From: Streptomyces sp. F63 | Lineage (GTDB): Bacteria > Actinomycetota > Actinomycetes > Streptomycetales > Streptomycetaceae | NCBI RefSeq assembly: GCF_018070345.1 | Contig: NZ_JAGPXX010000011.1 | Span: 110,187-174,186, forward strand | Reading direction: 5' to 3' | DNA length: 64,000 nt | Shown here: positions 32,821 through 40,401 of the stretch, in pieces | Numbering within the stretch: the first letter of the stretch is position 1 | How the letters are laid out: each line of letters opens with the position of its first letter | Notes under the pieces: model-generated | The model's database searches: none | Told to the model about the DNA's origin: nothing | What the model saw: only the letters and a program-made list of their open reading frames with translations | Made by a program: the position numbers and the translations under genes

Positions 32821-33705
32821 TCAGCCCGTTCCCCTCCGCTGCCAGAAACGGAGAAGTTTGCGGGCGAGCTCCTCCGGGGCCTCCTCGGCCGTGTGGTGGC
32901 CCGACGCGATGGGGCCGCCGCACGGGTCGCCGGCCCAGTCCCGCCATACGGCCAGGACGTCGCCGTAGAGGAACTCCATGTCGTCGCCGGTCGCCCAGAG
33001 GACCTGTACCGGACAGGAGATCCGCCGGCCCGCCTGCCGGTCGTGGTCGTCGTGTTCCCGGTCGGGGCCGAGACCGGCGCGGTAGTCCTCGCACATGGCG
33101 TGCACGGTCGCGGGGTCGTGAAGGGCGGCGCGGAGATCCTCGTACGCCTCGCGGCCCATCGCCCCGGGTCCGGCCCGGTACCAGGCGTCCGGGTCGGCGT
33201 TGATGACGTGCTCGGCGGGCCGGTCCGTCTGCCCGAGGAAGAACCAGTGCCACCAGGCGCCGGCGAACCGGGCATCGCACCGGCGCAGGGCCTCACCGAT
33301 GGGGACGGCGTCCAGAACGCTGAGCGAGCGCACCGCCTCCGGGTGGTCGAGGGCGAGCCGGGTCGCGACATAGGCGCCCCGGTCATGACCGGCCACGGCG
33401 AACCGCTCATGACCGGGCGACCGCATCAGGGCGGCGCAGTCACCGGCCATGGCGCGCTCGGAGTACGGAAGATGGCGATCGTCCGTGGGCGGTTTCGACG
33501 ACTGCCCGTAGCCCCGCAGATCCGGGCAGACGACGGAGTAGCCGGCTGCGGCGAGGATTGGGGCCACCCGGTGCCAGGTGGCGTGGGTCCGCGGATGGCC
33601 GTGCAGCAGCAGGACGGCGGGTCCCTCGCCGCCGTGGCGGAAGCGCAGCCGGATGGCGCCCGCGTCGTCCACGGTCCGGGTGCTGAGCGTGAAGTCCTCG
33701 AACAT
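32821..33705 (-). CDS. Alpha/beta hydrolase, haloacetate-dehalogenase-like
   Basis: 294 residues. The nucleophile elbow is VAGHDRGAY, giving Asp108 as in dehalogenases and epoxide hydrolases; His270 in IASGHHTAEEAP is the catalytic base; GHPRTHATWHRVAP is the oxyanion region. The cap segment WWHWFFLGQ has the His-Trp pair and EDYRAG the Tyr that hold the halide in fluoroacetate dehalogenases. However, the second carboxylate-binding Arg of those enzymes (four residues after the first) is Tyr112 here, so fluoroacetate activity is doubtful. The ATG at 33705 has GGGAGGG upstream. Alternative: epoxide hydrolase. Confidence 0.85.
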   Translation of the reverse strand: MFEDFTLSTRTVDDAGAIRLRFRHGGEGPAVLLLHGHPRTHATWHRVAPILAAAGYSVVCPDLRGYGQSSKPPTDDRHLPYSERAMAGDCAALMRSPGHERFAVAGHDRGAYVATRLALDHPEAVRSLSVLDAVPIGEALRRCDARFAGAWWHWFFLGQTDRPAEHVINADPDAWYRAGPGAMGREAYEDLRAALHDPATVHAMCEDYRAGLGPDREHDDHDRQAGRRISCPVQVLWATGDDMEFLYGDVLAVWRDWAGDPCGGPIASGHHTAEEAPEELARKLLRFWQRRGTG

Positions 33706-34101
33706 GAGCCCTCCCGTTCGGGTGCCGGTTCGCGTCCCGGCGCATGAGGGGGGCGGCCGCCTCCCGCCCCCGCGGCGTCTCCCCGTCGCGCAAGCGGCTG
33801 TCCAGCGCGTCGGAGCCCAAACCCCGGCGCGGCGGAGCTCGTTGGTGTGCCGCCGTCCGCCGTCCGCCGTCCGCCGTCCGGGTGGACCGGCGGACGGGGG
33901 TGGAGGGACCGTTTCCGGCCGTGCCCCCACCGGGTTCCGGCACGGGGCCGGGTGCCGGGCCGTCCGGGATCGTGGATGTCGGACCGGCACGGTAGAAACG
34001 TGATGCCACGGAGCCGGGCAGGGGGCTCCGGGCGGACGGGGCCGTGCCGCGACGGAAGCCGTGCGCGAGCGGCGGCCCGGGGCCGCGACGGAGGGGGAAT
34101 C
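33706..34101. other. 396-bp gap with short tandem repeats, no gene seen
   Basis: Apart from four 7-bp CCGCCGT repeats at 33850-33877 the region holds no credible coding frame: no ribosome site, no conserved domain. It separates the alpha/beta hydrolase from the divergently oriented cyclic-nucleotide locus and probably carries the promoter of the small membrane protein. Confidence 0.5.
33850..33877. repeat. Four tandem copies of CCGCCGT
   Basis: Uninterrupted 7-bp units in the gap upstream of the cyclic-nucleotide locus. A number of repeats not divisible by three would shift any reading frame, which argues that the stretch is not translated. Confidence 0.85.
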
Positions 34102-34326
34102 GTGCTGAAGCTCTATTACCGGCTCGTGTACTGGAAGAGACGCGCCGGACGGACGGTGGGGCGGCGCGCGCCCGCGCGGCAGCGGTACGCCGCCGGGAGC
34201 CTGCGGGTGCGGATGCACCGGCTGCGGCCCCTCTGGGTGTTCGCCGCCCTCGTCGCGGTCGTTCTGGCCGCCTCGGCGGTGGTCGGCGAGTGGACCGGGC
34301 CGGAGTACGGGACGGGGATGCCGTAG
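34102..34326 (+). CDS. Small single-span membrane protein
   Basis: 74 residues from a GTG preceded by GGAGGGGGAATC, a strong ribosome site. The N-terminal half is very basic (KLYYRLVYWKRRAGRTVGRR, then RQRYAAGSLRVRMHR), and residues about 48-67 form one hydrophobic helix ending in EWTG. It has no recognised family. Its position directly before the Crp/Fnr gene and the cyclase operon hints at membership of that locus, but it could also be independent. It is probably a real gene because the start site and the helix agree, though codon bias could not be measured here. Confidence 0.55.
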   Translation: MLKLYYRLVYWKRRAGRTVGRRAPARQRYAAGSLRVRMHRLRPLWVFAALVAVVLAASAVVGEWTGPEYGTGMP

Positions 34327-34405
34327 GGCGGACGGGGCCGCCGGGCGGGGAACGGCGCGGATCCACGGGCGGAGGGGAGGCGCCGGTGTCCGGTACAGCG
34401 GTTGT

Positions 34406-34421
34406 GTCAAGGAGCTTTGAC
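34406..34421. promoter_or_regulatory. Palindrome GTCAA-N6-TTGAC overlapping the Crp/Fnr promoter
   Basis: A perfect 5-bp-arm inverted repeat with a GGAGCT spacer. Its right arm is also the start of the -35 box TTGACT, so a protein bound here would block transcription of the Crp/Fnr gene. This looks like an autoregulatory operator. Confidence 0.5.
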
Positions 34422-34445
34422 TACCCGTCAGGCACTCGGTAGCGT
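34417..34445 (+). promoter_or_regulatory. Promoter of the Crp/Fnr gene
   Basis: TTGACT (34417-34422), 17 bp, TAGCGT (34440-34445): close to the SigA-type consensus used by Streptomyces housekeeping sigma factors. Transcription would start near 34452, about 30 bp before the GTG at 34481. Confidence 0.6.
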
Positions 34446-34480
34446 TCCGGCGCGCAGGCCCGGCGGCCGCGGGAGGACCC

Positions 34481-35230
34481 GTGCGCCCCGCCCGCGCAGC
34501 ACCGGATGGGGGTGGCCCGGTGGGCCTTTTCGAGCAGGGGCGTTCCTTCCTGGACGCCCTTCCCGCGCCGGACCGCACCGCCCTGGTCAGGCTGGGCACC
34601 GCGCGCCGCTACGCGCCGGGGGAAGTGCTGATGCGGGAGCGCGACCGCACGTCCTTCGTCGTCGCCATCCTCAGGGGCTGGGCGACCGTCTCCGTCGACA
34701 CCGAGCGGGGCGGCCGGCTGATCCTGGCCGTGCGGGGCGCCGGATCGGTGGTCGGCGATCTCGCGGCCGTCGACCGGGGCCCGCGCAGCGCCACCATCAC
34801 CGCCCTCGGGCCCCTCGACACACTCGTCATTCCCGGCGACCGGTTCCGCGGTTTCCTGGCCTCGCACCCCGCCGCGAACGGCCCGATCATGCGGCAGCTC
34901 AGCTCCCGGCTGCGCAGCTCCGACGGCGAACGCCGGGCCCTGGCCTCGGAGAACGTCCTGCGGCGGCTGGCCGCCCGGATCGTCGAACTGTCCGACCGGG
35001 CGGGCGCCTCGGCCGAGGGCGGCGGGGTGGCCATCGCCCTCCCCATGCCGCAGCACGACCTGGCCGCCGCGATCGGCACCACCCGGGAGGCCGTCGCCAA
35101 GGCGCTGCGGCTGCTCCGCGAGCAGGGCGTGGTGAGCACGGCGCACCGCCGTCTGGTGGTGGAGAACCCCGCGCTGCTGCGGCTCCTCGCCCGCGGCGAG
35201 TCCACCCGGGAGGGCGGGGACGCGGGGTAG
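34481..35230 (+). CDS. Crp/Fnr family cyclic-nucleotide-binding regulator
   Basis: 249 residues. The cNMP-binding beta-barrel covers about 33-125; its phosphate-binding cassette is GDLAAVDRGPRSATIT (92-107), with the phosphate-binding Arg102-Ser103 intact and Asp replacing the usual Glu. A long dimer helix follows (136-172) and the winged helix at 189-229 has QHDLAAAIGTTREAVAKALR as recognition region. It can therefore plausibly bind a cyclic nucleotide. It lies 159 bp before a nucleotide cyclase gene, so it may report or respond to that enzyme's product. The GTG at 34481 has GGGAGG; a second GTG at 34520 is possible. Confidence 0.88.
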   Translation: MRPARAAPDGGGPVGLFEQGRSFLDALPAPDRTALVRLGTARRYAPGEVLMRERDRTSFVVAILRGWATVSVDTERGGRLILAVRGAGSVVGDLAAVDRGPRSATITALGPLDTLVIPGDRFRGFLASHPAANGPIMRQLSSRLRSSDGERRALASENVLRRLAARIVELSDRAGASAEGGGVAIALPMPQHDLAAAIGTTREAVAKALRLLREQGVVSTAHRRLVVENPALLRLLARGESTREGGDAG

Positions 35231-35389
35231 GGCCCGCTCCGGCGGGCGGCCGGAGGACCGCTCGGCGAGGGGCCGGCCGGCGGGCGGCGGCGGCGAAATG
35301 GGCCCAACTGTGTAAACGGCTACGGACGGGGCCCCGTGCCCCGGGCCAGTCTGGTCCCGTCGAGCACGCCCCGCAGCCGAGGAGTACCC

Positions 35390-36241
35390 GTGAGGACCAG
35401 ACAGGCCGTCAACCGGCTGATCGTCAGCGTGGACGCGGAGGGTTCCTCCCAGCGGGACCTGCGCGGCAAGCTCCACCTGCGCGACGCGGTGTACCGGCTG
35501 GTCGAGGAGGCGCTGTGCGCGGTGGACCTCCCGGCGGACCGGGTGCACCTGGAGGACCGCGGCGACGGGGTGCTCCTCGCGACCGACCCGGCGACGCCGC
35601 CGGAAGCCATGGTCGGCCTGTGGCTGGAGGAGGTCCACCAGGGGCTGCGCGAGCACAACCGCGGCGGCCGCCCGGACGCCCGGCTGCGGCTCCGGATCGG
35701 CATGCACGCGGGGCCGGTGGCCGACGACGGCCGCGGACTGGTCGGCACGACCGTCGACCAGGCGTGCGCACTGTGCGACAGCGCCGCCGCCCGCCGGGTC
35801 CTCGCGGCGGCACCCCGCTCGGACCTCGTGTTCGTCGTCTCCGACTGGCTGTACCAGTCGGTCGTCGCCGAGGGCGGCCGGTTCGTCGAGCCGGAGCACT
35901 ACCGGCCCGCGCCGGTGGAGGCCAAGCAGGCCAGGCTGACCGCATGGTTCCGCGTTCCCGGACTGCCGGTTCCCCCGCTGCCCGCGGCGGGACCGGCCCA
36001 GGCCACCGGGGACCCTTCGGGGGAGGGGTCCCGGGCGGGCGCGCCCGGCGGTACCGGAGAGGCCGGCCGGGAGAAGGGCCGGCCACCGGTACCGCCGGAA
36101 CCGCGCCGGGAGGCGCCCAAGTACGTCTTCGAGCAGATCGACGGGGACAACACGGTCATCGACGGCAACACCTTCGAAGCGGGCTCCACCGCGGTCGGCC
36201 GCGGACGGAAGCAGCGCGCGGGCGGGGACGGGACCCGGTGA
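35390..36241 (+). CDS. Class III nucleotide cyclase (Pycsar-like), with C-terminal beta motif
   Basis: 283 residues. A cyclase fold covers 8-155: the two metal-binding Asp are Asp15 (SVDAEGSS) and Asp59 (EDRGDGVLL), followed by RIGMHAGPV (102-110) and GTTVDQACALCD (119-130), which match the class III core in order and spacing. There is no membrane span or known sensor domain. A Pro/Gly-rich linker (about 190-240) ends in a C-terminal motif with IDGDNTVIDGNTFEAGS (250-266). The enzyme should make a cyclic mononucleotide; whether cAMP, cGMP, cCMP or cUMP is not visible. GTG at 35390 has GAGGAG upstream. It overlaps the next gene by 4 bp. Confidence 0.82.
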   Translation: MRTRQAVNRLIVSVDAEGSSQRDLRGKLHLRDAVYRLVEEALCAVDLPADRVHLEDRGDGVLLATDPATPPEAMVGLWLEEVHQGLREHNRGGRPDARLRLRIGMHAGPVADDGRGLVGTTVDQACALCDSAAARRVLAAAPRSDLVFVVSDWLYQSVVAEGGRFVEPEHYRPAPVEAKQARLTAWFRVPGLPVPPLPAAGPAQATGDPSGEGSRAGAPGGTGEAGREKGRPPVPPEPRREAPKYVFEQIDGDNTVIDGNTFEAGSTAVGRGRKQRAGGDGTR

Positions 36242-38568
36242 GCGACGACGAGCCGGGCGCGGCCCCGGCCGCCGGCGGCCGGGGCGCCGAGGCCGGCTCG
36301 GGCCGGGAGGAGCCGGGTGTGGACAAGGCCGGCGCCCCGCCGGAGAGGCCGCGCGCCCTCCAGGGGCCGCGCGGGCCGGCCGGCGGCGGGACCGGAGCGG
36401 ACGCCGTGCACGCGGTGCGCGAGGCCCGCGCCAACTTCACCGTGCACGGCCCCAACACCGTCGTGGACGGCACGACGGGCGCCGTCCACGTCGGCGACGT
36501 CTACCAGTTCGGCGGCCGTCCCTCCCTGGTCTCGGGCACCGTGCCGCGGGAGGAACTGCGCGCCCTGCGCCTGGTGTTCGCCGAACCCCCCGGCTACGCG
36601 GAGCTCCGGACCCTGCTGGCGGAACGGCGGATCATCGCGCTCTGCGGCGACCCCGGCACCGGCCGCGGCTACGCGGCGCTCTCCCTCCTCGACGAACTGA
36701 CCCGCGGCACCGTCGAACGCATGGACCCGCGCACCGAGCTGGACCGGATCGCCGACGCGGACATCCAGGACGGCCACGGCTACCTCGCCGAGATCCCCGT
36801 GGACGGCTTTCCCGCCTCCCGGGCCGGAGCGGACGACACCCCGGCCGGAACCCCGGGCGAGGGCCACCGCGCGCGGGGCGGCGCCGGGTCCCGCCCGGCC
36901 GGGATCCACCTCGACCGGCTGCGCGACCTGCTCACCGCACGCGACGCCTACGCCGTCCTCGTCGTGGACGCGGGCGACTTCGCCGACGAGCTGCTGCGCG
37001 GCCGCTACGGTGCCCTGTTCCGGCCGCCGGAGGCGGTGGACGTGCTCCGCCGCCATCTGCGTCCCCTCCTCGGCGCCGGCGGGTCCGGAGCCGTCGAACG
37101 CGCGGTGGCCGCCTCCCGCGGCGAGGACGTGACCGGGGCCCTCGGGCTGGAGCGGCTGCGGCCCCACGAGGCCGTCAGCCTCGCCGGCCTGCTGGTCCGG
37201 CACGCCGGGGGCGAGCTGACGGACGAGGGACTGCGCGCCGAGTGCGCCGGGTTCGCGGCCCGCCAGGCCCGGTCCTGGTTCGCCGGAGCCGGCCGCGGCG
37301 GCAGCCTGGCCACCGCGCTGACCACCCTCCGCCCCGCCGCCTTCCGGACCGCGCTCGCCGTGTACAACGGCGCTCCGTACAGCGTCGCGGCCGAGGCCGC
37401 CGAACAGCTGGCCTGGGAGTACGCCGCGACCTGGGCGCCCGAGGAGGTGCCCGGCCGGCCGCTGTTCACCGACAACCTCCAGGCCCGGCTGACCGCCGCG
37501 CGCGCGGTCCTGGAGGACGGCGCGGCACCGGTCGGGGACGTCGGAGTGCCGGTGCGCACGGTCCGCTTCCAGGGCCGGGCCCTGTCCTCGGCGGTCCTCG
37601 GCCATCTCTGGGACCAGCACCACAACGCGCGCGGCCCGCTCTGCCGCTGGCTGCGCACCCTGTGCGACGACGGCCGGGCCGCCGTCTGGGTGCCCGCCGC
37701 GGTGGCCGCCGGCGCGCTGTCCTGGCGCGACTACCCGTACGCGCTGGCCGAGCTGGTGCTGCCGATGGCCGGCTCCGACTCCGCGACCCAGCGGTTGGCC
37801 GCCGCCACGGCGACGGCCGAGGGCGCCCGCCACGAGGCGGTCCGGGGCGCGGCGCGCGCCCTGGTCCGCGGCTGGGCCCGGGGCACGGACCCGCTGCTGC
37901 GCCGTACCGCCGCGCTGGTGCACGGCTACGGCTCGGTGGAGGAGTCGCTCTCCGCCTCCCTCGACGAGCTGGGCCGGCTGGCCGGTGCCGCCGGGGACCG
38001 GGCCGACGGCGCGACGGAGACGGACTGGGGCCTGCTGGAGGACACCGCCTACAGCGTCGTGCGGCTGCTCGCCGGTCCCGCGCCCGGCACCGTCGTCACC
38101 CGGATCGGCCGCTGGCTCGGTGACGGGCGGGCGGGCCGCCGCGACCTCGCGCTGCTCGCCGTGGTCGGCACCGTGTCGATGCGGGCCTGGGCGCTGTGGG
38201 GGCTGGAGGACCGGGCGGAGCTGGAGCCGTATCTCAGCCGGCCGCTGGTGGCCGCCCTGCTCGCGGCCGAACCCGCGGAGCGTCACCGGCTGGCCGACCT
38301 GGTGCGGTTCGCGCTGGACACCGGCCGGTCCCGCGACGCCGTGCTCACCGCGCTCGCCGACTGGATCCGCCGGGGGGAGCGGGACCGGGCGCTGCTGGAC
38401 GAACTCTGCCGGTTCCTGCCGCTGCTGGCCGCCGACGAGCCCGGACGGGAACGCCTGTGCCATCTGGCGGACCGGCTCGACCGGGACCCCGACGAGTCGG
38501 TCGATCCGGCCGTGACGGCGCGGGTCCGGGAAGCAATGGCACCAGGGGAAGGGAACACCGCACCATGA
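36238..38568 (+). CDS. Degenerate STAND-like P-loop NTPase sensor
   Basis: 776 residues. The first 65 are disordered, then a short beta-rich motif HGPNTVVDGTT...VGDVYQFGG occupies 70-93. An NTPase-like domain follows: P-loop-like GDPGTGRGYAALSLL (137-151), in which the usual Lys is Arg, and Walker-B-like AYAVLVVDAGDF (237-248). The remainder (about 300-760) is helical and repetitive, as in the sensor parts of STAND/NLR proteins. It overlaps the cyclase gene (GTGA) and the SPFH gene (ATGA), so translation is coupled. By context it should sense infection and control the cyclase or effector; this is inference. ATP hydrolysis is doubtful given the missing Lys. Confidence 0.65.
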   Translation: MSDDEPGAAPAAGGRGAEAGSGREEPGVDKAGAPPERPRALQGPRGPAGGGTGADAVHAVREARANFTVHGPNTVVDGTTGAVHVGDVYQFGGRPSLVSGTVPREELRALRLVFAEPPGYAELRTLLAERRIIALCGDPGTGRGYAALSLLDELTRGTVERMDPRTELDRIADADIQDGHGYLAEIPVDGFPASRAGADDTPAGTPGEGHRARGGAGSRPAGIHLDRLRDLLTARDAYAVLVVDAGDFADELLRGRYGALFRPPEAVDVLRRHLRPLLGAGGSGAVERAVAASRGEDVTGALGLERLRPHEAVSLAGLLVRHAGGELTDEGLRAECAGFAARQARSWFAGAGRGGSLATALTTLRPAAFRTALAVYNGAPYSVAAEAAEQLAWEYAATWAPEEVPGRPLFTDNLQARLTAARAVLEDGAAPVGDVGVPVRTVRFQGRALSSAVLGHLWDQHHNARGPLCRWLRTLCDDGRAAVWVPAAVAAGALSWRDYPYALAELVLPMAGSDSATQRLAAATATAEGARHEAVRGAARALVRGWARGTDPLLRRTAALVHGYGSVEESLSASLDELGRLAGAAGDRADGATETDWGLLEDTAYSVVRLLAGPAPGTVVTRIGRWLGDGRAGRRDLALLAVVGTVSMRAWALWGLEDRAELEPYLSRPLVAALLAAEPAERHRLADLVRFALDTGRSRDAVLTALADWIRRGERDRALLDELCRFLPLLAADEPGRERLCHLADRLDRDPDESVDPAVTARVREAMAPGEGNTAP

Positions 38569-39689
38569 CCGTCCAACACCACCAGCCCCGCACCGGGCTG
38601 CCCGGACAGGCCCCCGGCGGGCCGGCGGCCGCGTACAGACCCCGGCCCGCCGCGGTCGGCCCGTCGCAGGACCTCGCCGGCCCGTTCGTCCGCGAGTACA
38701 CGCCGAAGTGGCCCTACCGGCACCCGAGCGCCCAGGTCGCCTCGGTGCTCTACTACCGCATGCGCTCCACGCGCGTGGTGAACCCGGAGGGGGACCGCGG
38801 GCACTGGCTCCACTTCTTCTCCCGGCCCTACACGGTGGTGGACGTCCAGCTCGGCTGGCACGTCGCGCAGTTCGAGGTGAAGCTGCCCACCGCCGACAGT
38901 GCCCTGTTCTTCCCCGCCCGCGTCAAGGTCCGCTGGCGCGTGCGGGATCCGTACACGGTGGCGAACAGCCAGGTGTCCGACGTGGCCCAGCTGATGATCC
39001 CCGAACTGGAGTCGCGGCTCCGCGAGGTCACCCGGCGGTACGCCGTCCACGACGTGAAGGCCGCGAACGAGGCGGTCGGCGAGGCCCTCGGCGGGGGCGA
39101 CCCGGGCAGCGCGTTCGGCCTGGAACTCGAGGTGTTCGCGGACATCGGCCCGGACGAGCTGACGGTCCGGCACACCGAACGGGTGGTCGAGGCGCGGCAC
39201 CTGACGGTGCTGGAGCGGATCGACCAGGATCTGCGGCGGCTGAAGGACGAGGGCGAGCGGACCAGCATCCGGGAGTGGACCGCGCACTTCCAGGGCGCCC
39301 TGGAACGCGGCGAGACCGCCCTCATGGCCGAGATGATGGCCCGGAGCCCGCAGGACCTGCCGAAGATCCACGCCATGCTGCGGAACGAGCAGCGGGAGGC
39401 CCGCCAGGACTCCATGGAGCTCATCGGACGGCTGATCGACGGCAATCTGCTGGAGACCTGGCAGCTCGGTGACCAGGCGCAGGCCGTGGTGGAGTTCCTG
39501 CGCACCGGCACCCGGCGGGTCGTCGAGACGGCCGGGGACGCGTCGCACCGCGCCCTGGACCCGGGCGGTGACGCGGCCGGCGCGCGGGAGCCGGCGCGGC
39601 CCAGGCCCTTCTGGGAGGCGGAGCGGGAGGACGGCCCGGGCGGCGGCACCGGGCCGGGCGGGGGCCCGGCGCGGCCCGGCGGGGGGTGA
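38565..39689 (+). CDS. Soluble SPFH (band 7-like) protein
   Basis: 374 residues. The SPFH/band-7 core covers about 88-210, with LPTADSALFFPARVKVRWRV (108-126) and the following helix-rich stretch AQLMIPELESRLREVTRRYAV, then a charged coiled coil (215-300). There is no clear N-terminal membrane anchor; the first 45 residues are Pro/Gly-rich. SPFH proteins form membrane-associated oligomeric rings. The ATG overlaps the NTPase stop (ATGA), and the next gene begins 3 bp after its stop, so it belongs to the same operon. A scaffold for the membrane effector is a reasonable guess. Confidence 0.75.
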   Translation: MTVQHHQPRTGLPGQAPGGPAAAYRPRPAAVGPSQDLAGPFVREYTPKWPYRHPSAQVASVLYYRMRSTRVVNPEGDRGHWLHFFSRPYTVVDVQLGWHVAQFEVKLPTADSALFFPARVKVRWRVRDPYTVANSQVSDVAQLMIPELESRLREVTRRYAVHDVKAANEAVGEALGGGDPGSAFGLELEVFADIGPDELTVRHTERVVEARHLTVLERIDQDLRRLKDEGERTSIREWTAHFQGALERGETALMAEMMARSPQDLPKIHAMLRNEQREARQDSMELIGRLIDGNLLETWQLGDQAQAVVEFLRTGTRRVVETAGDASHRALDPGGDAAGAREPARPRPFWEAEREDGPGGGTGPGGGPARPGGG

Positions 39690-39692
39690 CGG

Positions 39693-40325
39693 ATGACGGC
39701 GACGCCACCGGCGGGCGGGGGGCCGCCCGGTGCGGCGCCGGCGTCCGGCACCCCGGCGCCCGGAGGCGCCCCGGGCGGAGTCCCGGACGCCGGGTCTCCG
39801 GGTGCCGACGGCGGGCGGCGGCCGGCCGGTGCCGGCGCGCAGTTCGTCGCGGAGCGGCTGCACAGCGCCGTGCGGGAGGAGATGGGCCGGGCCGACACCA
39901 AGGCGTCGATCCTGCTCTCCGGGGCGATGGCGGTCCTCGTCATGGTGCTGACCTGGTACGGGGACGGACTGCCGGCCCTGCCCGCGGCCGCCGCCGCGGC
40001 CGGGGCCCTGCTGTGGGCCGCCGGGGTCGTCATGCTGGCGGCGGTGGTCATGCCGCGCAGGCGCCCGCCGGCCCGCCCGGGCCGTGCGGCGGGGGCCGCC
40101 GACGGGACCTTCTTCGCGGACCTGACGAGGTTTCCGGGCGGGGCGTCGGCGGAGGCACTGCTGCCCCGGGTGGCGCGGGCGGGCCGGGAGCCGCAGCGGT
40201 GGATGGTGGAGCAGTCCTGCACCCTCGGGCTGATCCTGGCGGTGAAGTACCGGTGGCTCCGGCGGGGTGTGCTGTGCCTCGCGGCGGGCGGGGCCCTGCT
40301 GCTGGCGGTCCGGCTGCTGCAGTGA
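39693..40325 (+). CDS. PycTM-like membrane effector (Pycsar family)
   Basis: 210 residues. After a disordered, Pro/Gly-rich N-terminus (1-48), residues 51-72 form an amphipathic helix ending in the ADTKASILLSG motif (67-77), followed by membrane spans at about 73-91 and 97-119; a basic linker and a helical segment with VEQSCTLGLILAVKYRWLRRG lead to a third span (192-208). The DxKAxxLL entry into a two-helix hairpin and the terminal K-Y-R-W-L-R motif are characteristic of the PycTM effectors of Pycsar systems, which damage the inner membrane when they bind cCMP or cUMP. A cyclase is encoded three genes upstream in the same operon. Confidence 0.75.
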   Translation: MTATPPAGGGPPGAAPASGTPAPGGAPGGVPDAGSPGADGGRRPAGAGAQFVAERLHSAVREEMGRADTKASILLSGAMAVLVMVLTWYGDGLPALPAAAAAAGALLWAAGVVMLAAVVMPRRRPPARPGRAAGAADGTFFADLTRFPGGASAEALLPRVARAGREPQRWMVEQSCTLGLILAVKYRWLRRGVLCLAAGGALLLAVRLLQ

Positions 40326-40362
40326 CGCCGCCCGGCGGGGGAGGACCGCCGCCGCACCGGTG

Positions 40363-40388
40363 CCCCGGCCCGGAGCTCCGGGCCGGGG
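40363..40388. terminator. Bidirectional terminator between the effector and MFS genes
   Basis: A perfect 26-bp palindrome (13-bp arms CCCCGGCCCGGAG / complement) centred at 40375/40376 in the 76-bp tail-to-tail gap. It should end transcription of the operon to its left and of the MFS gene to its right. Confidence 0.7.
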
Positions 40389-40401
40389 AGCACGCCGGGG
40401 A

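Noticed and set aside
32821..33705. Calling the alpha/beta hydrolase a fluoroacetate dehalogenase outright
   Set aside because: One of the two carboxylate-binding Arg residues is replaced by Tyr112, so the specific reaction is not supported.
34402..36237. Upstream extension of the NTPase frame through the Crp/Fnr and cyclase genes
   Set aside because: It overlaps two genes with intact motifs; GTG at 36238 overlapping the cyclase stop gives a normal coupled start.
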